Assembly: GCF_002368415.1 (NCBI RefSeq)
Contig: NZ_AP018290.1
Coordinates: 9,229,717 to 9,293,716, forward strand
Length of the DNA: 64,000 nucleotides
Reading direction: 5' to 3'
Source of the DNA: Calothrix sp. NIES-4105
GTDB lineage: Bacteria; Cyanobacteriota; Cyanobacteriia; Cyanobacteriales; Nostocaceae
Made by a program: the position numbers and the translations under genes
Notes under the pieces: generated by a model
What the model saw: the letters and a program-made list of their open reading frames with translations, nothing else
Databases searched by the model: none
Told to the model about the DNA's origin: nothing
In this document: piece after piece, positions 27,635 to 36,435 of the stretch
Layout of the letters: each line of letters starts with the position of its first letter
How positions within the stretch are numbered: position 1 is the first letter of the stretch

Positions 27635-28181
27635 AATTCAACTCTAAATTATTTATAGTTAAGTACTTTGACATAATTAATTACACAAATTTGTTTCCTG
27701 TTGACTGTCTCCTCTAATGAAATTAGAAATTACGCTTTGACAGGAATTTGCTTATGTAATATTAGCTATATAGCAAGCCTAAATCATTTATAAACAGTAG
27801 ATGATTTTGTAAAGTAGACTGAAGCCCACTACTTCTTATATAGGGATAAGCGAAATTAATTTATGCACTGGCAGCAGATGGAATATGTATGGTATCTCAA
27901 CTCGATACTTTTTAACTTGCCTACAAACGAAAAAATGGTAAGAAAAATTTTTAATTTAGCTATATGTTAAGCAGATATTTTAATAAACTACACTTGATTA
28001 AAGTTAAGTTGTTAACCCAGTAATTATTAAAAATTGTAAATAAGAAAAACATTATGAGTGTCTGCTGTTATCTCAGTGGACACCCTATACTGCTAGAAGC
28101 AAAAAATTTACATAAATTTATAGCATCTATCTGGAATCATATACAGTACCTAAGTTCTAGAAATTAATTTTGTCTCTCTAC
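27635..28181. other. Intergenic region with a one-ended MITE relic
   Basis: At 27662-27686 lies a sequence of the form AGTACTTTGACATAATTAAT, closely matching the terminal repeat of the 90-bp element at 44317-44406 and preceded by TA. No matching right end was found. Around 27765-27800 is a TATAGCAAGCCTAAATCATT motif resembling a dispersed sequence near 59505-59540. No gene is visible. Confidence 0.45.
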
Positions 28182-30506
28182 TTATTTTCTGAAAAATTTT
28201 TCGTATTCTTTTACACTAATTGCCGTAAGGATTAATCCCAGTGCAGAGGGAAGGAATGGCATCCAACCTCCATACAGCAGAAGAATAAAGCAGCAACCGT
28301 AGAGGGTGAGTAATTCAGCACTAATGAAAATAGTTAGTTTTAATTTTGACTGACTGTATACAGTTAATATTCCGGCTAGCAAAGACGAACTGAAAATCCA
28401 CAGCATTTCACCCCATGCAGGTAAAACCCACAGCAACGGTCGATGGTCTAAAACAGCACTCAAAAGTTGACTAACCATATGTGCTTGAAGCACTACCCCA
28501 GGAATTTCTTTTTGAGGGGTAGTTGCCATACTGTAGGGTGTGAGAAAATAATCTTTAACGCTTTGTGAGTCAACGCCAATCAAAACAATCTTATCTTTTA
28601 CCCAGTTGGGGTTGAATTGACTATTCAGGATTTGTGCGACACTGACAACTTTGGCAACCTGCCGCGAAGAGCGATAATTAAGCAGTATTTGGTGTCCGCC
28701 TGCATCAAATTGTTGGTAAGCACCCATTGGGAAATCTATGGGTTTAAAAACGACTTTGCCAAGCTGCAAGTAGCCTAAGTCAGTAATATGGAATTGGATG
28801 CCACTAGCCGCTAGATATTGTCGCGCGACTTGGAAGTTGAAGGAGTAGCGCGACAAGCAATTTGATTCCGGGTCTGGTGTCATAGATAGTAGATGACGAC
28901 GGATTACCAAATCGCCATCAAATACAACATCGCTAAAACCGATACGGTCTGTGCGATTCGTTGCAATTTCCGGTGGTGGTGCAATCCCGGCTGAAAGTTG
29001 TTTGCTATCGCTGGGTTGACAAATAGCAATAAAGTTGTTACTAGTTCGTAAACGAGTTGCTAAATCTGGATATTGAGAATCTACCGGAAAATCTCGATAG
29101 ATATCCAAACCAATAACTCTTGGTTTGTATAGTGACAATTTCTGCAATAATTGTTGTAGTGTACTATCTGATAATGATGATTTTTGTCTTTGTTTTTGAG
29201 CCTGAATATCTGCTTCTGTGATAGTAATCACCAAAAGTCGTTTATCTGCACCTTCCTTTGGTCGCATCCGCATCATTGAGTCGAAAGCTGACAGTTCCCA
29301 TTGTTGCATAAAGCCAAGCGATCGCACTCCCGCAATTAAGCTAGTTACAATAGCACTTATTACCAATGCGGTTTGCAGATGCCGTACTGTCAATTTAGGG
29401 AAATGTTTTGTGTTCGTTTTACCGCATAATTGAAGCCAAGTTATAGTATCTTCCGCTGGGTTTTGGCAAATTACAGGTAGCCAAGAAGCACCGGGAAATC
29501 TATCTTCCAAACCCTGCAATCTTAAACGCGCATAACGCACCGCTAAATAGAAAGATTGACCGCTTGAAAAAGCACCCAGGAAATGTTTCACAAACTCTTG
29601 CGCTACCAAATCCGGGATTTTTTCCCGCATGACAATAATTTGGTTAATTTGCAAATCCGTTAACTGCCGAGCTAATCCCAACCCATCACACGAATTGAAA
29701 ATTGCTATTTTTAATCCGCGTGAAATTGCGTAAGTTAGCGCATTTTTTAACTCGCTTATTGTTAAACTACTAGTTTTATTTATATGTATCTGACCCTTAT
29801 TGTTATGGCTGTGACTGTGACCTGCAAAAAACAGAATATCCCAGCCTTGTTCGTCCCAAAGGCACTTATCTAGCTCCTGACGTGTCGGCTCTACTAAAAA
29901 TACTGTTGATGCGTGGGGTAATTGTTCTAGAATATTTCTATCTTGCTGAATATTAATTCCTTTACTATTACCCAATACTGCTAATATTCTAACTTTATTT
30001 GTTTTCTGTTTGGGTAATGGTGTTACTCGCTCATATTTAGGGATACTTACAGCTACTTCGCATAACTGGTAATTCTCAACAAAATTCCACAAATACCAAG
30101 GTAGCTGTTGCAAGAGGGGATCGCTTGCTTCAATAATAATCTGAAACTCTTCATCTAAAGCTAATTTCTCTCGTAATTTTTGGTCGATTGGGCGAAATAA
30201 ATCGGAGTTTAACCACTCATTGATAGCAAAATATAACTGTTCTTGAACTTCGCTACAATCTACTTCACTAACGTTAGTTAAACCTGTCGAATCTATTTCC
30301 AGGTCGTCACAACGCAGTATAAGTTGTTGGAGCGCATCATATATTAATTGAAAGCGTTTATAGAGTTCAGCGATTTCTGGTGCAGGAGGTAAACTACCTG
30401 TAAATTTTATTGGACGAGAGTTGTTATCCCACAATTGTGCAGTCACCGGGGAAAAGCCATCGTTTAAGTTACCTTTTTCTAAATTGATAACAATTAACTT
30501 ACTCAT
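28182..30506 (-). CDS. CHAT-CHASE2 sensor protein
   Basis: The 774-residue protein has an N-terminal CHAT (caspase-like peptidase) domain up to about residue 355, with catalytic-type His230 in FFAGHSHSH and Cys273 in IFNSCDGLG. After a membrane anchor (about residues 378-396) comes an extracytoplasmic CHASE2 sensory domain, recognised by WELSAFDSMMRMRP, VIGLDIYRDFP and DKIVLIGVDSQSVKDYF. Three closely spaced membrane helices end the protein. CHAT-CHASE2 fusions are typical of cyanobacteria and probably link an external signal to a cytoplasmic peptidase. A DUF928 remnant lies downstream. The substrate is unknown. Confidence 0.9.
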   Translation of the reverse strand: MSKLIVINLEKGNLNDGFSPVTAQLWDNNSRPIKFTGSLPPAPEIAELYKRFQLIYDALQQLILRCDDLEIDSTGLTNVSEVDCSEVQEQLYFAINEWLNSDLFRPIDQKLREKLALDEEFQIIIEASDPLLQQLPWYLWNFVENYQLCEVAVSIPKYERVTPLPKQKTNKVRILAVLGNSKGINIQQDRNILEQLPHASTVFLVEPTRQELDKCLWDEQGWDILFFAGHSHSHNNKGQIHINKTSSLTISELKNALTYAISRGLKIAIFNSCDGLGLARQLTDLQINQIIVMREKIPDLVAQEFVKHFLGAFSSGQSFYLAVRYARLRLQGLEDRFPGASWLPVICQNPAEDTITWLQLCGKTNTKHFPKLTVRHLQTALVISAIVTSLIAGVRSLGFMQQWELSAFDSMMRMRPKEGADKRLLVITITEADIQAQKQRQKSSLSDSTLQQLLQKLSLYKPRVIGLDIYRDFPVDSQYPDLATRLRTSNNFIAICQPSDSKQLSAGIAPPPEIATNRTDRIGFSDVVFDGDLVIRRHLLSMTPDPESNCLSRYSFNFQVARQYLAASGIQFHITDLGYLQLGKVVFKPIDFPMGAYQQFDAGGHQILLNYRSSRQVAKVVSVAQILNSQFNPNWVKDKIVLIGVDSQSVKDYFLTPYSMATTPQKEIPGVVLQAHMVSQLLSAVLDHRPLLWVLPAWGEMLWIFSSSLLAGILTVYSQSKLKLTIFISAELLTLYGCCFILLLYGGWMPFLPSALGLILTAISVKEYEKFFRK

Positions 30507-31178
30507 CTTTAATTATAAGGCACTTATAAGGATGCTAACATTTAAGTATGGCAAGATGGTGCGTTTAACCTTGAACCTAGAGGTATGACAGTAGGTTAAT
30601 TAGCTGGCATCATTTTGATTATTTATTAGATATTTCTATTAATTAGTCAATTTTAATTAATTTTAACATTTTATGACCGATTGTAAATGTACACCATTGG
30701 TGTACATTCGAGTAATTAGATTGTTTTTTAGTTCTTAAGTATTAATTAGTAAAACAATCAAATATTATAATATTGTTATAATTAATTAAGGTTTTTACAT
30801 AGAGCGGTAGCAAGGCGCCTACATATCGCGCGAACAAGTGACAGATAAATCTAAAATTTAATGAGTCGCTGGCAACCGCGCGATTTAATTCTAAGTGAAC
30901 CTGCTTCCGAATACGATGATTGGGTAGCTAGTCAAGTTCTAATCAAAACAATTAGACCTGCAACGCCGGTATTTTGAAGTGTTTATAGTATAGTGGCCGA
31001 AGCCACCTTACTTTTATCACGGCGCCGTTTCGTTTGATTACTGGGGAGCGCATAAGGTGGTATGAGTAATTCGGGATAAACCGGACACTCGCTTTGTGAT
31101 CCTGTTTGATACACCAATCGGAAAGACGACGGAACTAGCCGCTACTTTATACGATGGTATCTCGTTACCCATGTAACA
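30507..31178. other. Region of gene remnants between CHAT-CHASE2 and the TnpB-like gene
   Basis: It contains the palindrome 30686-30708, an AT-rich segment like that upstream of DUF2085, a possible 38-codon remnant (30861-30977, starting MSRWQPRDLILSEP), a DUF2085-like stretch near 31010-31050 (GGCGCCGTTT, then TTTGATTACTGGG), and a plus-strand C-terminal fragment at 31072-31176 (RFVILFDTPIGKTTELAATL) that I cannot name. No intact gene is visible. Confidence 0.5.
30686..30708. promoter_or_regulatory. Variant 11+1+11 palindrome
   Basis: The arms AATGTACACCA and TGGTGTACATT flank a central T. Compared with the other sites, two positions in each arm differ, and both arms changed together, so symmetry is kept. 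The downstream flank (CGAGTAATTAGAT) matches that of the 33856 site (CGGGTAATTAGAT). Confidence 0.5.
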
Positions 31179-32636
31179 CTACGCACAAGACCAAGCAGGA
31201 ATCACCACATTCCCTTTACCCATAGGCTTCGGTAGCCAAACAACACAACCTGTGGGCAAACCTGCACGCTTTAATACTACAGGCTTTTCAAACTTTGCAG
31301 CTAGGTATTTTAAACCAATGTTCCGAGCTGCGTTCTCACCAGAGCATAATATTTTATTATCCGGTGTTTTAACTAATTTTCCATTACCGGAATCTTTCCA
31401 TAAATAAAGATTCAGTGAGCCAACTTGTGAACCTCTTAAACATTTACCACTCCCGTGCGAATCTGTAATGCTTGTGAATGCTGGGTTGACTCTAACAGTA
31501 TAAATAGAGTGCCTGTTTAAAGCTTTTTGTTCAACTCGTTTTTGTATTTTCTTCGCGACCCAAAACGAACGTTTGGCATTGCTACGACGCGAGTATTTAC
31601 CACGTTGAGCCTTTAAACTTTTGAGGTTTTCAAAAACAATTACATTACAATTGTTGTCATTAGCAATTTCCACAATTGAGTGCGAAATTGTTTCAACGAG
31701 TTCCTTTTCTAAACTTTTGATTCGCTTCCATAGCTTGGCACATAAGTTTTCAGGAGGTAATACACCTAATTCAGTTCTAGTATTAGTTAAACTTTTCGCT
31801 TTGGCAATTCTACCTAGATAACGCTTCCTAAGATGGTGGAGTCGATTGTTTCCTTTTATGCGTAGGTTGGCTAACTCTACAACAACGCTCGTATCTTCGT
31901 ATCCTTCTAATACCTTGCCTACAACTATCGGGTCATCTAAGTTAAGGTCAATGCTTAAAATTCGGAGTTTACCTAATCGCTTTATATGGTCTACTAACTT
32001 TCCCTTTGATGGTGTATTTTTCTGAATTACCCAAACCAGTTTTAATTTACTTTCATCAGAAATTAAAGAGAAAGTTCCTTTGGCGTAATCGGGTGGTAAT
32101 TCTCGACATTTGTAACTAACTTTCTGGAATTGCCATGTTTTCCCTGTCCATAGTTTCACAACTAGGGAGTCTCCAGTATCGTCTTTAAACATACCAGAAT
32201 AAACCTGAATCGGGAAATTAGTCGATTGTGGTAAAACTGGCGGTTTGCCTGCCTTCTTTTTTAACCTTGTACGTTTTTTGAGTGTATGACAAGTCTTTGA
32301 CCTTTCAATTCGCTTCATCCATCGCTCAAAATTCGTGTGCCAAGACTTAACGACACCTGCGGCTTTTTTTATTGCAGCACGTCTCAAGTCTTGAGGAATA
32401 CGAGCAGCATTAAGAATCTGATCGCTTCTTATTAGTTTTTCATAAACATTGTAAAGTGTTTCTGTTGATGTGTCCAGAAATAATTTTAGATTCGATGACA
32501 TTTGAGAAACATAAAACATCACACAGTCGTTAAAAAGTAACTGTGTCAGCTTCACATATTCAGGTGTTGCTGTTTCAACAGTTGCTAGAATTGACTCATT
32601 TATCTGAAAGTGACCTTTTTGTTTCTTCAATGCCAT
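31179..32636 (-). CDS. TnpB/OrfB-like protein with altered RuvC motif III
   Basis: The 485-residue protein aligns by eye with IS200/IS605-type TnpB: RuvC-I LRILSIDLNLDD with Asp230, RuvC-II VIVFENLKSL with Glu336, and RuvC-III SGENAARNIG, where the expected Asp is Gly433 (codon GGT; GAT would restore Asp). The C-terminal zinc ribbon that normally has two CxxC pairs is reduced to Cys399 and Cys431. The N-terminal part is helical and basic. No TnpA gene is nearby. It may be a decayed nuclease or a nuclease-inactive, RNA-guided regulator. Confidence 0.75.
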   Translation of the reverse strand: MALKKQKGHFQINESILATVETATPEYVKLTQLLFNDCVMFYVSQMSSNLKLFLDTSTETLYNVYEKLIRSDQILNAARIPQDLRRAAIKKAAGVVKSWHTNFERWMKRIERSKTCHTLKKRTRLKKKAGKPPVLPQSTNFPIQVYSGMFKDDTGDSLVVKLWTGKTWQFQKVSYKCRELPPDYAKGTFSLISDESKLKLVWVIQKNTPSKGKLVDHIKRLGKLRILSIDLNLDDPIVVGKVLEGYEDTSVVVELANLRIKGNNRLHHLRKRYLGRIAKAKSLTNTRTELGVLPPENLCAKLWKRIKSLEKELVETISHSIVEIANDNNCNVIVFENLKSLKAQRGKYSRRSNAKRSFWVAKKIQKRVEQKALNRHSIYTVRVNPAFTSITDSHGSGKCLRGSQVGSLNLYLWKDSGNGKLVKTPDNKILCSGENAARNIGLKYLAAKFEKPVVLKRAGLPTGCVVWLPKPMGKGNVVIPAWSCA

Positions 32637-33275
32637 AAATTAATCACCTCTATGTCTAAACATTTATTACATTTTTTTGAGCATTTAAAATTAATTATAC
32701 CCTTTCTCCACAAAAAATCAAGAATCTGATATTTGAAGTTCTGATTTTCATCATCAATTATTTATAACTTTTATTGATTTATAATAACAATGCACTTGCT
32801 TTAATACTTCATTATATAAAATCCAAATTAGAAGTTTAAAAATTTACACTACGACTGTTGATTCTATCAAATTGAGAGAAGATTTTAGGCATTTTTTGTA
32901 TAATGCACAATAAGCATAAGTAAGTGAGCGCTAAAAAAGACAACTAGTGCAACCAGGCAAAAGTAAAAAGGCAAAATTAAAAACAAAGAAATTCTTATAT
33001 ACCAGGATTTCAAGTGCAAACTTACTGGCTAGTTATTTCTGCTTTTTACTACACTAGATTAAGAAATGTGAATCCCCTAAAAGCTTGTCTTTAAAGCATT
33101 TACGACACTTTACATCAGTTTACATAGTTCGGTATAATTGTGCCTACCTACTAATCAATTTTATTCAAAGCAATGTAACAAGTGTAATCTTGTATTACAA
33201 GTTGTCCGCTTTACTCTGATATTGTCTAATATGTACAAATAAAGCTCCATCTAGTACTACGTCTATTCAATATGA
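32637..33275. other. Intergenic region with a second CTAGTG-ended MITE-like element
   Basis: Around 32943-33057 a segment begins ACTAGTGCAACCAGGCAAAA and ends CTTTTTACTACACTAG, related to the element at 19717-19815. The rest is AT-rich without open frames. Confidence 0.45.
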
Positions 33276-33683
33276 CTATACTGCACCAGAAACAAGTTTT
33301 GTAATAATACCAATAATGGCGCCAACCAGTAAAATCATACCTGAAAGAGAGCTAATGCCAAAACCAAGCGTCCGTTTTTCTGCTGCTTGGTAATATCCCC
33401 AAGCGTAAACTATACGACCAACCAGCCAAACGGCGCCGATAATAGCTCCCCACAAAGGGCTAACATAGAAAGAAAACAACCATAAACTTGGTAAAAAGAA
33501 AATTAATTGTTCCAAAGTATTTTGCTGTACACGCAATACTCGCTCAAAATTTGCGTCTCCACTCATTTGCGGTACTGGTACTTTATATTTAGCTCTAGCT
33601 CTACCAACATTTATCGTTAATACCAAATAAACAAGAAGCGTAAGAGATGTAACAAGACTTGTCAAAGTAAACATATTTAACAT
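33276..33683 (-). CDS. MAPEG family membrane protein
   Basis: The 135-residue protein has four membrane helices and the MAPEG signature region (NFERVLRVQQNTLEQLIFFL, with the FERVxRxxxNxxE pattern; then GRIVYAWGYY). MAPEG members are glutathione S-transferase or peroxidase-like enzymes and eicosanoid-metabolism relatives. In cyanobacteria the substrate is unknown. It stands alone, with a TTTAACAT-rich upstream region. Confidence 0.9.
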   Translation of the reverse strand: MLNMFTLTSLVTSLTLLVYLVLTINVGRARAKYKVPVPQMSGDANFERVLRVQQNTLEQLIFFLPSLWLFSFYVSPLWGAIIGAVWLVGRIVYAWGYYQAAEKRTLGFGISSLSGMILLVGAIIGIITKLVSGAV

Positions 33684-33855
33684 TATTATGTAACTATACT
33701 TTTAACATACTCAATATTAACAGACAATCAAGTATTTTTAGTAACATGAATAATCAAATTTAAGTATTTATTGACTTAAATGCGAAATTTTATCTTGACG
33801 GGAAGTAATTTATTTAACTAATACTCACTTAGAACTGCCTTAACACCATAACTTA

Positions 33856-33878
33856 AATGTGAACCAATGGTTCACATT
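33856..33878. promoter_or_regulatory. 11+1+11 palindrome upstream of a composite remnant
   Basis: The arms AATGTGAACCA and TGGTTCACATT with central A are identical to the site before DUF2085. It precedes gene fragments at 33949-34152, so it seems to have been copied together with gene promoters. Confidence 0.5.
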
Positions 33879-33948
33879 CGGGTAATTAGATGATTTTTAG
33901 TATAATTGTATTAAATAGTAAGGTAAGTCAAATATTATATTATAGTTA

Positions 33949-34152
33949 TATTCTAAATTAGAAAGCAATAAAGTCCTAGAATCTTTAACTGATAACTACG
34001 ATATCCAATCGCCATTAAATAATTTCTCTAATTACGAAGAGAAGTTAAGAGCATTACCAATAGATAATGGTGAACAACGAAATAATCAGCAAATAGAATA
34101 TTATAATAGTGTTGCGGCTAAAATAGAAAGTAGTTCGCTTTAAATTGAAAAG
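33949..34152 (+). pseudogene. Composite remnant: 181-residue-protein gene plus DUF2085 3' end
   Basis: From about 33949 to 34107 the DNA matches two separated parts of the gene at 26718-27263 (AAATTAGAAA.CAATAAAGT and then AGAGAAGTTAA.AGCATTACC). From 34108 to 34152 it matches the last codons and 3' flank of the DUF2085 gene (GTGTTGCGGCTAAAATAGAA, then GTAGTTCGCTTTAAATTGAA). No intact frame remains. Confidence 0.7.
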
Positions 34153-34218
34153 CGACGCCGAATTTGAATTTCAATAAACATGAATTGATTGCAATTTATA
34201 CAACTATTAAACACTATT

Positions 34219-34830
34219 ATGAATCGTCCCCGGATTCTTCAACCCAATCAAACCTATACCTTCAGTGAATATTTTAAGCTAGCTTTCTCTCCAGAAGATA
34301 TCCTAGCCGAATTAGGGTGTACCTACAACAGAGAAAGGTTGCAATTACCAACAAAAAAGTCTAATTTAAATACGGTAGCTGAACTTACTGCCATTATAGA
34401 GCGCAACCTGAGACGAGTTAAACTATTGAGTGAAGATGCTCGCAAACAAGTAATTATTGCTCCAATTCTTCTAGAAGTTTGCGAAATCACCCAAACCCAA
34501 CTAAATATTGAATATCCAATCAGTGTTAACGAAAGACTCAAAGGTAGTTTAAACTACTACATAAATAAAGGTAAAGGATTACTGGTAGTAGAAGCTAAAC
34601 AAGCTGATTTAAGCAAAGGATTTACCCAACTTGCTGTTGAATTAATTGCTCTAGACCTTTGGACTGATTCAGACACTCCTATTTTATATGGAGCAGTGAC
34701 AACGGGGGAAGATTGGCGATTTGGTACGTATAATCGTCAAGGAAAACTAATCACTGAAGACTTAAAATTATATCGAGTACCAGAAGAAATAGCAACATTA
34801 CTAAGTATTTTAGTGGAAATAGTAGCTTGA
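34219..34830 (+). CDS. PD-(D/E)XK nuclease-like protein, cyanobacterial family
   Basis: I place the start at ATG 34219 (MNRPRILQPNQTYTFSEYF). The central part has an alpha-beta order like the restriction-endonuclease fold: a helix, a strand around YPISVNERLKGSLNYYI, then LLVVEAKQADLSKGFTQL with the E-x-K element, and a following long helix. The first catalytic acid would be in or before the strand preceding EAK, but I cannot fix it. No methylase is adjacent, so this is likely one of the many stand-alone cyanobacterial proteins of this fold, function unknown. Confidence 0.7.
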   Translation: MNRPRILQPNQTYTFSEYFKLAFSPEDILAELGCTYNRERLQLPTKKSNLNTVAELTAIIERNLRRVKLLSEDARKQVIIAPILLEVCEITQTQLNIEYPISVNERLKGSLNYYINKGKGLLVVEAKQADLSKGFTQLAVELIALDLWTDSDTPILYGAVTTGEDWRFGTYNRQGKLITEDLKLYRVPEEIATLLSILVEIVA

Positions 34831-34884
34831 TAAACTAAACCCATTCACAAGGTTTGCTATAGATATTTTTATAGGGAACCTAGA

Positions 34885-35943
34885 TTACAAGTTACTCATT
34901 ATTTTAACAAACTTTTCTATATATAATTTGTGATTATAATGTTGTAATATTAATTCATAACCTTTGAGTGCTAACATATCTGCTTTTTGAGGGTTGTTTA
35001 ATAATTCTGTTATGGCTTGACGTAATTCTAAAGCATCACCTTGAGTTACTGTTTGAATTGCTCCTGCTTGTTCTAATTCTGTGATAATTCCTGGGGATTT
35101 TGTGATTATAACCGGGCGCCGACATGCTAGTGCTTCAAACATTGTACTTAGTCCGGCTTGATAGTTGTTTTGGAATAAGGGTATTACTACAATATCGGCA
35201 TCTCTATATAATTGTACTAATTCTTGCCAATCGTAATAGCGACACGACATGTTATTTGGCACGACTTCGGGAAACGCGCGTGATTGTTCTTTGGCATTTG
35301 GTGATGCTACACATATTTTGACTTCGATATCTAATAAGTCTTGAGTCGCAGCAGCAAGGGTACGATAGTCTCGCTGTTCTAACCCCGCACTTGCTATTAT
35401 TGGACGTGTTTTAGTAGAAGAGACTTTTCCGGGTTTGAAGAATGAAATATCTGTGGGTTGTTCTACAAATAATTTGACTTTACTTTCTGGTAGGTTTAAG
35501 TACTCGCGTAAAAAGTTCGCACTCTTCTGTGTGTATGTTATGAACAAGTCTATTTTGTCTTGAACTTGAAATAATTTTAATGCCAAGCGTCCGCGCAGTC
35601 TATTGATATTATGAATAAATACTGCTATTTTTGGACGGTTTGAATTGGCGCCACATAAACTAGCTACTGGTATTCCAATATCTTCGCCTGTACAAAATAC
35701 TACTGAGTCTTCAGTTAATTGCTGTGATAATGCGCGCGCTAATGCCCAGTGTTGTTTGTTACCTATAACCAGCGCGCGAATTTTGTCTGATGGTATAAAT
35801 ATTTGTTCGTGCGGTTGATGTATTTTAGCTCTTAAGATTTGACTTGCCTCCCACATTACGTGGCAAGGAGATTTACCTGCTTGTGAGTTTTGAGCTATAG
35901 ACTCTAGGTCAAATGCACGACTAAGAACGATATGGTACTTCAC
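34885..35943 (-). CDS. Glycosyltransferase, GT4-like
   Basis: A GT-B-fold protein of 352 residues. The C-terminal half contains the donor-binding segment LSTMFEALACRRPVIITKSPG and an acidic residue following the glycine-rich part, as in GT4 enzymes. The N-terminal half carries VFIHNINRLRGRLALKLF, a plausible acceptor region. It ends the exopolysaccharide cluster on the minus strand, 490 bp downstream of the next glycosyltransferase. Donor and acceptor sugars are unknown. Confidence 0.85.
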   Translation of the reverse strand: MKYHIVLSRAFDLESIAQNSQAGKSPCHVMWEASQILRAKIHQPHEQIFIPSDKIRALVIGNKQHWALARALSQQLTEDSVVFCTGEDIGIPVASLCGANSNRPKIAVFIHNINRLRGRLALKLFQVQDKIDLFITYTQKSANFLREYLNLPESKVKLFVEQPTDISFFKPGKVSSTKTRPIIASAGLEQRDYRTLAAATQDLLDIEVKICVASPNAKEQSRAFPEVVPNNMSCRYYDWQELVQLYRDADIVVIPLFQNNYQAGLSTMFEALACRRPVIITKSPGIITELEQAGAIQTVTQGDALELRQAITELLNNPQKADMLALKGYELILQHYNHKLYIEKFVKIMSNL

Positions 35944-36008
35944 AGTAAGCCCTGCGATGCTTGTAATATTATATTATCATAGGTGCGTAATATTACTTCC
36001 TCACAAGC

Positions 36009-36228
36009 GGTGTATGTCATTAATTTTGGCTAGTTGGCGCCTGTCGTTATGGTATGGTAGGGTGTGTGACGCTACGAAAAAACTCCACTCAAGACTATTA
36101 GACTATTAGCCTTCACGCACCGGCATTTTCGATGGTGCTCCGGGCGCATTTAAATTTTTCGTTTCAAATGAAGATTGTAACGGCGCCCTCCACACCCTAC
36201 GAACCGACCAAAATTAATGACATACACC
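36009..36228. mobile_element. MITE-like element with perfect 21-bp terminal inverted repeats
   Basis: The left end 36009-36029 (begins GGTGTATGTCATT) is the exact complement of 36208-36228. Inner segments also pair (TAGGGTGTG near 36057 and CACACCCTA near 36191). A related, more divergent unit follows at about 36236-36435, sharing GGCGCCTGTCGTTA, TATGGTAGGGTGTGTGAC and ATTAGCCTTCACGCACC. There is no coding capacity. Confidence 0.7.
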
Positions 36229-36235
36229 AAAGCGT

Positions 36236-36435
36236 GGTCTATGTCAATAATTTTGGGGTGTAGGCGCCTGTCGTTACCGTATGGTAGGGTGTGTGACCTG
36301 AGCGGAAAAATTCCACTCAAGACGAAAAGATTATTAGCCTTCACGCACCACCATGACGAATGTCGGTGCTAGTAAGCTGATTAATTTTTCTATCAATTGA
36401 AGATAGTAATAGCTTTGACGCACCCTACGGTAGCG
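36236..36435. repeat. Second, degenerate copy of the 36-kb repeat
   Basis: It shares the blocks GGCGCCTGTCGTTA, GGTATGGTAGGGTGTGTGAC and TTATTAGCCTTCACGCACC with the preceding element and overlaps the 3' flank of the next glycosyltransferase gene. The outer inverted end is not intact. Confidence 0.55.

Noticed and set aside
31179-32636. Cas12k of a CRISPR-associated transposon
   Set aside because: The protein is shorter than Cas12k as I know it, and there is no CRISPR array and no tnsB, tnsC or tniQ gene.
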